A DNA stretch of 64,000 bases from an uncultured Myxococcales bacterium. Lineage in GTDB: Bacteria > Myxococcota_A > UBA9042. Shown here one piece after another: positions 1 through 8,336 of this stretch. The notes below the pieces were generated by a model. It saw only the letters and a list, made by a program, of their open reading frames with translations. It did no database searches and was not told the DNA's origin. The stretch covers positions 1 to 64,000 of the forward strand of contig CAJBNH010000098.1 of the NCBI GenBank assembly GCA_903955385.1, written 5' to 3'. Numbering within the stretch: the stretch's first letter is position 1; every line of letters begins with the position of its first letter. The position numbers and the translations under genes were made by a program.

Positions 1-1674
1 CCCGTCGACCGGCAGCACGCCGCCGAACAGCCGCCCGTCCTCGTCCGGCATCGCGACGCCCAGCAACAGCCGGTCCAGACCGAACTGCCAGGTGTTCTGC
101 GCGTCGTCCTGCTGCCGCTCGCGCTGGCGGTGGTCGGCGTCGATGCCCCAGCGCACGCCAGCCTCGCGCACCCAGCGTTGGATCTGCGGCACGTCGTCGG
201 GCTTCAGCTCAAAGCGGCGGCGCACCGGCTCCAGCTCCAGCAGCTCCAGCACCTCGGACGCCGTGGCGCGCGACCGGGCCAGGGTGAGCACCCGCAACAG
301 CGCATCGGCCACCGCATTGTCGCGGCGCAACGTGCGATCGGCCACCGACACCCGCAGCTGCGGCGCACCCTCGTCCCGGCCCCCCGCGGCAAACACGGCC
401 TCGACCAGCGGCGCAAACGTCTCGATGTCCGGACTCATCACCACGATGTCGCGCGGCTGCAGCGTCGGGTCGGCGTCCAGCAGCCCCAGCAGCTCGTCGC
501 GCAGCACCTCGACCTGCCGTACCGGACTGTGGCACACGTGGATGCGCAGCGAGTCGTCACCATCTGGCAGCGCGACGGGCGGGCAAGCGTCCAGACCCGG
601 CGCCACCCGCCGGCCCCGGTGCCGCAGGTGCAGCACGTCGGATTGCAGCACGCGCAGCAACGTCGCCTGCCCCGCGTCCATGTCTTGTTGCGGTGCGGGG
701 TCGACAAACGCCGTGTCCTGGTCCTGCACGTCCAGCTCGCTGCCGTCCTGACCCTCCAGCAGCAGCTGGAAGTCGCGCCCCAGCCGCCCCAGGGATGCCA
801 GCAGCGGGTTGCCCTCTTCCAAATTCAAGTCCTGCGCGGTCGCCTCGTCCTGCCGCCGACACAGCTCGCGGGCGATCTCGCGGCGGCTGCGGATGTGGTG
901 CCACAGCTCTTGCGACGGCGTCAGCGCGAACAGGTGCACGTCGATGGCACGCGCAAGCAGCCGCGCCGCCTGCAGGTGCAGCTCGGGCAGGGTCGAGATC
1001 GAGAACAGGATCCGTCGCCCCGGCAGCGTCTGACCGGCAAACGGCTCGGCGCCGAACGCATCGGCCTCCTCCAGCTCCCGTTGCAGCTCGGCCAGACGCA
1101 CATACAGGGGCTGCGCCGCGATCCGACCGCGCACGTCGCGCCACAGCACCGGCTGCCACGCGTGGTCGCCCACCGCCAGCTCGCCCGATTGCCCGGCGTC
1201 CCATTGGCGCATCAGGTCCGGCCGCCACGCGGCATAACGGTCGAACAGATCGCCGATCCGCTGGGCCAGCAGCCACTCGCGACGGCGCACCACCGACAGG
1301 TCGTCGCGGGCCAGCCACCGCCGCAGGGGCGCGAATTCGGGTTGCCCCAACCGGGCTTGCAGCGATGCGAGTACCGCCCACGCCAGATGGTCGGCGTCCC
1401 AGGCCGGCGCTCCCTCGACGATCGGTGCGGCCGAATTCGTCCCGAGCAGCCCCTCGATGGCCCCCTCGATCGCCTTGGCGGGAAACGGGAATTCGATGTT
1501 GGCGGTGGCGCCCAGCTCGGTGGCCAGCGCGTGCGACAGCCACCGCTCCATGCCCCGGCCCTGCACGGCCACCAGCTCGGGCGCCATCGGGTCGTCGGAA
1601 GGGTCGGACCGCAGCAGGTCGGCCAGCTGCCGGGCCAGCTCCTCGACGCGGTTGCTCCGGTACACGAACAGCAT
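1..1674 (-). CDS. recC: RecC, exodeoxyribonuclease V gamma subunit (C-terminus cut by window edge)
   Basis: This is the gamma chain of the RecBCD helicase-nuclease, which processes double-strand ends and recognises Chi. The open frame runs off position 1, so only the first 558 residues are present; family members are usually about 1,100. It begins MLFVYRSNRVEELA, the typical RecC opening, preceded by a G-rich SD-like GAAGGGGGG. Other RecC-like stretches are MERWLSHALA in the N-terminal helicase-like domain, VVMSPDIETFAPLVEAVF (about residues 410-430), and GIDADHR followed by NTWQFGLDRLLLG near the cut end. The longer ORFs in other frames across this stretch are R/A-rich shadows. recB and recD would be expected beyond the left edge. 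The family assignment is solid; the true end is not visible. Confidence 0.9.
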   Translation of the reverse strand, partial: MLFVYRSNRVEELARQLADLLRSDPSDDPMAPELVAVQGRGMERWLSHALATELGATANIEFPFPAKAIEGAIEGLLGTNSAAPIVEGAPAWDADHLAWAVLASLQARLGQPEFAPLRRWLARDDLSVVRRREWLLAQRIGDLFDRYAAWRPDLMRQWDAGQSGELAVGDHAWQPVLWRDVRGRIAAQPLYVRLAELQRELEEADAFGAEPFAGQTLPGRRILFSISTLPELHLQAARLLARAIDVHLFALTPSQELWHHIRSRREIARELCRRQDEATAQDLNLEEGNPLLASLGRLGRDFQLLLEGQDGSELDVQDQDTAFVDPAPQQDMDAGQATLLRVLQSDVLHLRHRGRRVAPGLDACPPVALPDGDDSLRIHVCHSPVRQVEVLRDELLGLLDADPTLQPRDIVVMSPDIETFAPLVEAVFAAGGRDEGAPQLRVSVADRTLRRDNAVADALLRVLTLARSRATASEVLELLELEPVRRRFELKPDDVPQIQRWVREAGVRWGIDADHRQRERQQDDAQNTWQFGLDRLLLGVAMPDEDGRLFGGVLPVDG

Positions 1675-1884
1675 GGCCGCGCCCCCCTTCGATCCGCGCT
1701 GCAGCGTCCGGCCCCCAGTCCGTCGCGCCGGGACCCGTTGCAGAACAGACGCTGCAGGGTGGCACGGTGCACGGCGAACGTGCAACGCAACCGTGACAGC
1801 AAGCGACACAGGCTGTCGGTTTGGGGACTTGCGCCCGCGCGCCGGATGCGCCACCTTCCCGCCCCCCGAGCCAAGGACACCGCC

Positions 1885-2775
1885 ATGACCGACAAGAAAA
1901 CGCCCGCCCCCCTCGACGCCGCCGCTCTGGGTCCGGCGCAATTGCTCAGCCGCAACAGCCTGTTGACGATCGGCGGCATCATCGCCGCGCTGTGGCTGAT
2001 CGCCGCCGTGTCCGGCCACTGGATCGTCACGACGATCATGGCCGTGCTGACGCTTGCGATTCTGGGCGGCCTGTTCTGGCTATATCGGCTGGCCCGCAAG
2101 CAACGCGACGTGATGTCCCTGCTGCAGGGCGCCGGCGCGTCTCCCGAAGCCCGCGCGGCGGCGTTGCTGCAGCTGCAGGCCAAGGACGGCGGCAGCAAGG
2201 ACGTGATCCACCGCATCGCCCGCGCCCAGCTCGAGGCGCAGACCGATCCCGACAAGGCGATCCTCACGCTGGAAGGCATTGATCTCAAAAAGGTTCAGGC
2301 TGCGGCGGCCGACGAGGTGCGCGCGCTGTTGGGGCAGCTGTACCTGTGGAAGGGGCGTGTGTCCGAGGCCCGCACGCTTGCCGACGACATCAAGCTCGCC
2401 AACGCCGGCAACAGCCAGTCCAGGGCCCTGATGATCGCGATGCAGGGCGAGTCCTGGGCGCGTACCGGCAAGCACGAGGCCGCGCTGGAGCTGCTCAGCG
2501 ATCTCAAGCTGGACGACCCGGAGCTGGCGCAGATCCGCGTCCCGCTGCTGATGGCGCGGGTGTTCGCGACCTATGCGTGCGGAAAGCGCGAAAAGACCCG
2601 CAAGGACCTGTCGTTGCTGATGAAAGAGGACGTGAACCTGCTGGGCCGCTTCGTCTCGCCGGGGCAGAAGGTGCACCCTGAGCTGCAGAAGATCGCCCGC
2701 GAAGTGCTGGCGGCCCACCCGGACATGAAGAGAATGCAGCGGCAACAGCAAAATCCCTATCGCCGGGTGCGCTGA
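1885..2775 (+). CDS. two-TM membrane protein with TPR-like cytoplasmic region, function unknown
   Basis: This is a 296-residue protein that I do not recognise as a named family. The start is ATG preceded by AAGGA (CCAAGGACACCGCC). Two hydrophobic helices lie at about residues 27-43 and 47-67 with a short turn between them, followed by basic YRLARKQR, so the C-terminal ~225 residues are probably cytoplasmic. That part is alpha-helical, Ala/Leu-rich and has tetratricopeptide-like pairs (for example GQLYLWKGRVSEARTLADD, then ESWARTGKHEAALELLSDL). This suggests a scaffold or protein-interaction role, which is inference. It is transcribed divergently from recC. A longer ORF beginning at 130 in the same frame covers antisense recC and is rejected as its N-terminus. 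Confidence 0.7.
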   Translation: MTDKKTPAPLDAAALGPAQLLSRNSLLTIGGIIAALWLIAAVSGHWIVTTIMAVLTLAILGGLFWLYRLARKQRDVMSLLQGAGASPEARAAALLQLQAKDGGSKDVIHRIARAQLEAQTDPDKAILTLEGIDLKKVQAAAADEVRALLGQLYLWKGRVSEARTLADDIKLANAGNSQSRALMIAMQGESWARTGKHEAALELLSDLKLDDPELAQIRVPLLMARVFATYACGKREKTRKDLSLLMKEDVNLLGRFVSPGQKVHPELQKIAREVLAAHPDMKRMQRQQQNPYRRVR

Positions 2776-2848
2776 CCCCCGGTTCGTCTTGACCTGACCG
2801 ACAGCGTGGCAGCAGGCTCAGCGGCAAGCTCTCCCCGCCGAGGTGGCC

Positions 2849-4261
2849 ATGCACACCCGCTCTCCAGCCGTCGCCGGTGCCTTCTACCCCTCTGATCCGC
2901 AAGATCTGGACCGCGAGCTCGACGCCTGCTTCACCCGCGGCGTCGCTTGGTCCGGCCCCGCGCCGCTCGCGCTGGTCGTGCCGCACGCCGGCTATGTCTA
3001 CAGCGGCCCGATCGCCGCCAGCGGCTACGCCACCCTTGCCCCGCTGCGCGGTCGCATCCGCCGGGTGGCGCTGCTGGGTCCCTCGCATCGCTTCGGCTTT
3101 CGCGGGTTCGCCATTCCTGAAGCTGAGGCTTGGTCGACTCCGCTGGGCGTCGTGCCGCTCGACCGCACGGCGCTGGGCGCACTGGCGACCCGACCCGACG
3201 TGGTCGCCAGCGACCGTATCCACGCGCAGGAACACAGTCTGGAGGTGCAGTTGCCGTTCCTGCAGCGGGTGCTGGGCGAATTCACCTTGCTGCCCATCCT
3301 GTTCGGGCAGGTCGACCTGAGCGTCGGCGAGGCCTTGGTGCAGCAACTGTGGGCCGACGAGGCCACGCTGGTCGTCGTCAGTACCGACCTGAGCCACTAC
3401 CACGCCCAGGACCACGCGCGTCGCGTCGATGCGCAGACCGTCGCCGACGTCGAATCGCTGCAGGCCGAGGCCGTCGAGCAGTCGGAAGCCTGCGGTTCTG
3501 CTCCCCTGGCCGCACTGGTCGCCGCCGCCCGCGCCCGGGGCTTGTCGCTGCACGCGATCGACGTGCGGACCTCGGCCGACACCGCCGGCGACCCGTCGCG
3601 CGTGGTCGGCTACGCCAGCCTGGTCGCCACCTTGGACGACGCCACGACCGCTGCATCTACCGACGCGACCGTCTTCGATCTGCACGCGACCCGCTTCGAC
3701 CGCGACCAACGGCGCCACCTGTGCGAGCTGGCCCACCTGGCGATCGCCCAGCGCCTGGGCCTGCCTGCACCCGCGCCGCTGGGGGGCTGGCGGGCCGACG
3801 CGTGGCTGCGCGAACCGGCGGCGGCGTTCGTCACCCTGGACCTGGATGGCGATCTGCGCGGCTGTATCGGCACCACTGAGCCACACTACGCGCTCGGCGA
3901 CGCAATCATGCGCCACGCCGTCGCCGCCGCGTTCCACGACCCGCGCTTCCCGCCGGTGACGCCAGACGAATTCGATCGGCTCGACCTGTCGATCTCCGTG
4001 TTGTCGCCCAGGGTTGCCGTGCCATGGCTGCCGCGCCGCGACTTGGAACGGCGGCTGCGGGTGGGCGTCGACGGGCTGCTGCTCGAGTCGGGCTCGCGGC
4101 GCGCGACGTTTCTGCCGTCGGTGTGGGAGGAGCTGTCGTCGCCCGCGGCCTTCGTCGCAGCGCTGCTGCGCAAGGCGGGCATCGGTCGGGACGAGTGGCC
4201 GGCCAACCTGCAGATCTCGGTCTACACCACCGAGTCCTGGCACGCGGTCGACGTCGCCTGA
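2849..4261 (+). CDS. Memo-AMMECR1 fusion (AmmeMemoRadiSam system proteins B and A)
   Basis: This 470-residue protein joins two domains usually encoded separately. Residues about 4-265 are Memo-like (system protein B): RSPAVAGAFYP, VPHAGYVYSGPIA, LGPSHR and a STDLSHYH motif, which are conserved in the dioxygenase-like Memo fold. Residues about 275-470 are an AMMECR1 domain (system protein A), with the hallmark LRGCIGT at about 337 and later FLPSVWEEL. In many bacteria and archaea these two travel with a radical-SAM protein, and the biochemical role of the trio is unsettled. No such partner is adjacent; the radical-SAM gene at 21,229-23,520 is of another type. The ATG at 2849 follows GAGG; an in-frame GTG six bases upstream is the alternative start. 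Confidence 0.88.
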   Translation: MHTRSPAVAGAFYPSDPQDLDRELDACFTRGVAWSGPAPLALVVPHAGYVYSGPIAASGYATLAPLRGRIRRVALLGPSHRFGFRGFAIPEAEAWSTPLGVVPLDRTALGALATRPDVVASDRIHAQEHSLEVQLPFLQRVLGEFTLLPILFGQVDLSVGEALVQQLWADEATLVVVSTDLSHYHAQDHARRVDAQTVADVESLQAEAVEQSEACGSAPLAALVAAARARGLSLHAIDVRTSADTAGDPSRVVGYASLVATLDDATTAASTDATVFDLHATRFDRDQRRHLCELAHLAIAQRLGLPAPAPLGGWRADAWLREPAAAFVTLDLDGDLRGCIGTTEPHYALGDAIMRHAVAAAFHDPRFPPVTPDEFDRLDLSISVLSPRVAVPWLPRRDLERRLRVGVDGLLLESGSRRATFLPSVWEELSSPAAFVAALLRKAGIGRDEWPANLQISVYTTESWHAVDVA

Positions 4262-4277
4262 CCGTCGGCACCGACCG

Positions 4278-5207
4278 CTAGGGAGCCCATCCGGCCGGCG
4301 GAGAAGCGAACGACTTCGAGTGGTTGCGGAACGGGCGGGCGGTCTCGCGGCGCCACGTGTCGTCGTCGTCCGGGTGATGCGGGTCCAGGTCGATGCCCAG
4401 CGCGATCAAGCCCGGTTCGTCGTTGTAGCGCAGCGTCAGCACGCGATCGGGACGCAACCGGGCGCGCTCGAACGACACCGACGTCACGCGCGAGTGGCGG
4501 CGCTCGCCGAATTCCGTCCCCAGACCAGGGCGTTCTGCATCGCGCGAACGCTCGTCGGCCTGCTCACGCGGTGCCGCTCGACCGGCCCCAGCCGACGGCG
4601 CAGCGGCCGGAGGCGCTGCATCGGCAGACGCGGAACGCTTGCGAGATTCGCTGCGTTGCGGGCCCGATCGCTCGGCCTGCCCGTAGTCCTCGTCGTCCAG
4701 CCATGGCCGCGGCTCGCGGTAGACGGGCGGCGGCGGCAGCGGCCGCTCAGGGAAGATCGCCACCCCGATCACGCCCACGTTGCGCGCATTCCCCATGCGG
4801 GCGGCATACGAGTCGGCCACCGACGAAAAGCGAAAGGTGGCGACCTTGGCCATCGACAGCCGGAATCCGTCGATCAGGACTTCTCCATAAGGTTCAATCA
4901 CATAGCCGCGCTTCTCAAACCCCGCCAACTTGCCGTCGATGGCGTCGCGACCGTCGACCGACACCACCGCCTCGACCCGCCGCCCCGAGCTGTTGCGAAC
5001 GCGAAGACGATAGCGCTCGCCCGCCTGACCCAGCACGTAGGTCCGGCCACGATGCAGGAAGGTCGACAGCGGCGCGCCCCAAGCATCGGTGACCTCGAGG
5101 CTCCAAGCCCCGGACGAGGCCCCAGACTCAGGCTCAGAGTAGCCGGGGGTCGCCCCGGCACAGGACAACACGGTCGCGGCAAGCATCAGGGCGAACAAGC
5201 GGCGCAT
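4278..5207 (-). CDS. putative lipoprotein, function unknown
   Basis: This is a 309-residue exported protein. The start at 5207 is chosen because a perfect AGGAGG sits seven bases upstream; an upstream in-frame start would add 15 residues with no comparable site. The N-terminus MRRLFALMLAATVLSCAG is a short lipoprotein signal with the lipobox Cys at about residue 15. Residues 30-140 look beta-rich (VRVRNSSGRRVEAVVSVDG, GEVLIDGFRL), and a DGRDAIDG segment resembles secreted domains seen with Gly/Asp turns. A Pro/Arg/Ala-rich low-complexity linker covers about residues 155-235, and a conserved-looking C-terminal part ends the protein. It is convergent with the Memo-AMMECR1 gene, with only 16 bases between stops. 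I do not recognise the family. Confidence 0.75.
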   Translation of the reverse strand: MRRLFALMLAATVLSCAGATPGYSEPESGASSGAWSLEVTDAWGAPLSTFLHRGRTYVLGQAGERYRLRVRNSSGRRVEAVVSVDGRDAIDGKLAGFEKRGYVIEPYGEVLIDGFRLSMAKVATFRFSSVADSYAARMGNARNVGVIGVAIFPERPLPPPPVYREPRPWLDDEDYGQAERSGPQRSESRKRSASADAAPPAAAPSAGAGRAAPREQADERSRDAERPGLGTEFGERRHSRVTSVSFERARLRPDRVLTLRYNDEPGLIALGIDLDPHHPDDDDTWRRETARPFRNHSKSFASPPAGWAP

Positions 5208-5289
5208 GGCGGAACCTCCTTCGCTGGGCAGCCACGACGTCCGACGCGTCAACCCAGGGAAGGATCTACGTCACCTGCAAGATTTGCGT

Positions 5290-6204
5290 TCAGGATGGGG
5301 TTTCGCGCACTTCGACCGTCACGTGGGCCAAGTCCGCCCGGTCCGGTAGCCGCGCGCGCACCTGTTCGACGGTGGTCCCGCGCGCCGTGGCGACCGACAC
5401 GATCACGGCCAGGTGCTGCGGCCCGACCCGCCACAAGTGCAGGTCCACGACGCGATCGCCGTCGGTCTCGACGCAAGCACGCAGCTCGGCCGTCAGCCGC
5501 GGGTCGGGGTCGACGTCCAGCAGCACGCGCGCCGTGTCCAGCAGCAACCCCTTGGACCAACGCAAGATCACCGCCGCCCCGACCAGCCCCATCGCCGGGT
5601 CCATCCACGTCCAGCCCCGCAACCGACCGGCCAACAGGGCGACGATCGCGAGGATCGACGTCAGCGCGTCGGCCAACACATGCAGGTACGCCGCTCGCAG
5701 GTTGTGGTCGTGTTCGTGAGCGTGGCTGTGCTCGTGATCGTGGCCGTGCTCGTGATCGTGGCCGTGACCCAGCACCACCGCGCTGACCAGATTGACCACC
5801 AGCCCCAGCGTCGCGACGGCGATCGCCTCGTCAAAGGCGACGTGCACGGGCTGCAACAGCCGCTGCATCGACTCCCAAGCCACCGCCAGCGCGACGACAG
5901 CCAGCACGATCGCGCTCGAGAACCCAGCAAGATCACCGACCTTTCCCGTTCCGAACGAGAAGGTCCTGTCGTTCGCCCGCTGCCTCGCCAGACGATAGGC
6001 CCACCCCGCGATGCCCAGCGCGCCTGCGTGGGTCGCCATGTGCCAGCCGTCGGCCAGCAACGCCATCGAGCCATACGCCCAACCGGCCGCGATCTCGCCC
6101 ACCATCATCAGCGCGGTCAGCACGACGACCAGCCAAGTGCGCCGCTCATGGCGGTCATGGGAGGCCGACAGGAAGACGTGGGAGTGCAAGTGCGGTTCCT
6201 GCAA
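5290..6204 (-). CDS. dmeF: DmeF-type cation diffusion facilitator (Co/Ni efflux)
   Basis: This is a 304-residue inner-membrane CDF transporter expected to export divalent metal (Co2+/Ni2+ or Zn2+) in exchange for protons. The N-terminal HVFLSASHDRHERRTW and the GSMALLADGWHMATHAGALG segment match the DmeF subgroup. CDF metal-site residues are visible as DGWHMATH in TM2 and HVLADALTS in TM5. Between TM4 and TM5 lies a long His/Asp loop (about residues 145-168, repeated GHDHEH), a metal-sensing or -binding loop. A cytoplasmic ferredoxin-like C-terminal domain follows. The start appears to be TTG at 6204, with GAGG seven bases upstream; an in-frame stop lies a short way upstream and no ATG/GTG is available. 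It is followed on the same strand after 82 bases by the lipoprotein at 4278-5207. Confidence 0.88.
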   Translation of the reverse strand: MQEPHLHSHVFLSASHDRHERRTWLVVVLTALMMVGEIAAGWAYGSMALLADGWHMATHAGALGIAGWAYRLARQRANDRTFSFGTGKVGDLAGFSSAIVLAVVALAVAWESMQRLLQPVHVAFDEAIAVATLGLVVNLVSAVVLGHGHDHEHGHDHEHSHAHEHDHNLRAAYLHVLADALTSILAIVALLAGRLRGWTWMDPAMGLVGAAVILRWSKGLLLDTARVLLDVDPDPRLTAELRACVETDGDRVVDLHLWRVGPQHLAVIVSVATARGTTVEQVRARLPDRADLAHVTVEVRETPS

Positions 6205-6332
6205 AGGGAGTGCCTCGTTCCAAGGGGTCAGTGGGGTACCCAGGACGGCGATGGGACCGAAATGCTACCCACCCGCGCCCGTGCTGACGAGGCCATCTGG
6301 CAAAGGAGTTGGAACCACAGCGGCTGCGGGTG

Positions 6333-6361
6333 TTGACGGGTTTCGCGTCCCTTGCCAGCAT
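6333..6361 (+). promoter_or_regulatory. weak sigma70-like promoter for the zinc-ribbon membrane protein
   Basis: TTGACG at 6333-6338 is separated by 17 bases from CAGCAT at 6356-6361, about 95 bases before the ATG at 6455. The -35 is 5/6 to consensus but the -10 only 3/6. It lies in the divergent region between dmeF and the downstream gene. This is sequence match only. Confidence 0.3.
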
Positions 6362-6454
6362 CCCACCGCACTGCGACCAGCGCCCCCGCGCGGCGCGCAC
6401 CTGCACGACTCGCGAGAGTCCCGCGCAACTGGCCACCACGACTAGGAATCTGCC

Positions 6455-8002
6455 ATGTCCACTCCCAAGTTCTGCGCCGAATGCGGCTTCTCCCTGCAGC
6501 CCGGTGCCAAGTTCTGCCCCCAGTGCGGCACGCCGCAGAAGGTCGCGGCGCCGGTCGTCGTGCCTGAGCCCAAGGTCGAGGCCAAGCCGGAGCCCAAAGT
6601 CCAGGCGCCCGCCGCACCGGAGCCTGCCAAGGCCGACAGCGGCGACCATCACATGGCGCGCCATGACGGTGGCTCGTTCGTGGATCCGCTCGCCTCTCTG
6701 CTGTCCGGCACGCCCGACCACGAGGACGAGGACAACGACGAGCTGGGCCCCCCGATCGATCAAGACGATCTGCCCGATGTCGCCCCGCAGAAGAAGTCGT
6801 ACGGCGGCAGTCTGGCGTTCGGCATTTTGGGCATCGTCGTCATCGGCATCGTCGCGTACGTCGCCCTGAACGAGGAGTCCAACGCCCGCTTCCAGTGCAG
6901 CGTGCTGAAGGTGCAGGAGAAGTGCGAGACCGACGAAGACCGCGCCTTCCGCATCGAGCAAGCGCAGAAGCAGGAAGAGAACGAGTACATGGTCAACCAC
7001 TACGGTGCGTTCGACCTGCAGTTCTCTCCCGACGCCGACACCGTGGTCGTCATTACCCAGAAGCGCTACGAAGAGACCCGCGCCGACTACCTGGCGCGTT
7101 TCCGTGACGGAGGCGAGGACAAGCGCGGCTTCAAGGAGAAGCGCACTGGCGTGTACACCACCTTGGCCAACAAGGCCGGCCAGTCTGTTGGCGGCATCGC
7201 CTTCAAGTCCGACGCGAGCTGCAACAAGCCCGCCGAGTGCCCCGACCCGTCGGCCGCCGCGGCCGTCGCCGCAGAAGCCGGTGCCCAGCCCGATGCTCTG
7301 GCGCTGCCGCCGCCATCCAACGCCAAGCCCACGATGCTGCCGACCTGCGCCACTTGGGCCCCCACCAAGGGCAAGAAGCTGGTGCTGCCGATGTCGCTGC
7401 AGAACCTGCCGCTGCTGGAGAAGGAGCAAGCCGACGGCAACGACAAGCGCCTGACTGCCGAGGACATCAAGATCATCGACGAGAAGCGCAAGGACCCGCC
7501 CCGCGACTCGGACGGCAACCCCATCGTCGACGCATCGTTGAAGGTCCACTCGGTGGCCCTGTCCAGCTGGGTCTACGAGGTCGAGCTTGCGTCGTGCGGT
7601 TACAAGCCCCGCAAGGTCATGTTCTACGAGCACCCGGCCCCTCCGGGCGTCGACGTCAAGAAGCTCGAGTCCGAGGGCTGGACGGTCCGCAAGTTCAAGC
7701 GCACGCCGGATGGCCGCTTCGTCATCGACAACGCCGCCTTCGACCTGCTGCCAGAGCCCCACACCTACCGCATCCGCTACATCCAGCTGCTCAAGGAGCT
7801 CTACTGCCTCAAGGAGTCGCCTGAGTACAAGGGCAAGACCGATCAGGGCAAGAAGGACGCAGAGGAGCTGATTTGGGTGCAGAAGTCGGTCGTCGGCGAG
7901 CTGCGCGACATCGCCAAGCAGAACGACCTCGACCCCAAGTTCGTCGAGTACCGCGACGCCCTGCTGAAGAGCTACGAGTGCCCGAAGATCGAGGCGCAGT
8001 AG
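6455..8002 (+). CDS. zinc-ribbon, single-TM protein of unknown function
   Basis: This is a 515-residue protein with an N-terminal zinc ribbon (CAEC at 7-10 and CPQC at 21-24). Next come a Pro/Glu/Lys-rich linker (30-60) and an acidic stretch (about 88-108). One transmembrane helix follows at about 119-138 (SLAFGILGIVVIGIVAYVAL). The large remainder is hydrophilic and probably periplasmic, and it contains a few cysteines (SDASCNKPAEC, LYCLKES, YECPK) that could form disulfides. The architecture of cytoplasmic ribbon, helix and exported domain is common among uncharacterised myxobacterial proteins. The ATG is preceded by AGGAATCTGCC. It is monocistronic as far as can be seen. Function is not assigned. 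Confidence 0.8.
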   Translation: MSTPKFCAECGFSLQPGAKFCPQCGTPQKVAAPVVVPEPKVEAKPEPKVQAPAAPEPAKADSGDHHMARHDGGSFVDPLASLLSGTPDHEDEDNDELGPPIDQDDLPDVAPQKKSYGGSLAFGILGIVVIGIVAYVALNEESNARFQCSVLKVQEKCETDEDRAFRIEQAQKQEENEYMVNHYGAFDLQFSPDADTVVVITQKRYEETRADYLARFRDGGEDKRGFKEKRTGVYTTLANKAGQSVGGIAFKSDASCNKPAECPDPSAAAAVAAEAGAQPDALALPPPSNAKPTMLPTCATWAPTKGKKLVLPMSLQNLPLLEKEQADGNDKRLTAEDIKIIDEKRKDPPRDSDGNPIVDASLKVHSVALSSWVYEVELASCGYKPRKVMFYEHPAPPGVDVKKLESEGWTVRKFKRTPDGRFVIDNAAFDLLPEPHTYRIRYIQLLKELYCLKESPEYKGKTDQGKKDAEELIWVQKSVVGELRDIAKQNDLDPKFVEYRDALLKSYECPKIEAQ

Positions 8003-8336
8003 TCCGCGTCGCCCACCGCAGAGGGGCCATTTCTGGCCGACCAAGGGCGGAAACATGGGCAATTCGCGACAAAGATCCCTCCTCAATTCAAGCACTTTGA
8101 CCTGAAGGTGGCGGATCCCCTGTGACCGCGATCGCCAGATTCGGCTGGGCATCCGCAGCGTGCCTTTGCAGCGCCGTCTGACAACCCGTGCGCCGCAACT
8201 ACGCAAAATCACATCAATCATCAGGATAATCATGGGTTGCAATCGCCGGTAGTCGCCCACCGCCACCTCTCCCCCGCGTGGCGCCCACGGCTGCGATCGC
8301 TTGTCTCGTCGTGCGTCTGACCGTAGCTTGGACGGG
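8003..8336. other. intergenic region, no gene seen
   Basis: There are 334 bases between the zinc-ribbon protein and the lytic transglycosylase. Short frames here lack SD sequences and start context. The part around 8,190-8,240 is noticeably A/T-richer than its surroundings and may hold the promoter of the downstream gene, but I see no convincing -35/-10 pair and no terminator hairpin. Confidence 0.5.

Noticed and set aside
557-1765. Large minus-strand ORF overlapping recC in another frame
   Set aside because: Arg/Ala/Gly-rich shadow; the recC frame has the family motifs and an ATG at 1674.
130-1884. Long plus-strand frame upstream of the 1885 start, same frame as the small membrane protein
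   Set aside because: It is the antisense of recC (His/Gln/Arg-rich translation); the SD and membrane helices begin at 1885.
5700-5765. Short tandem repeat with CGTGCTCGTGATCGTGGCC
   Set aside because: It encodes the His-rich loop of DmeF and needs no other explanation.
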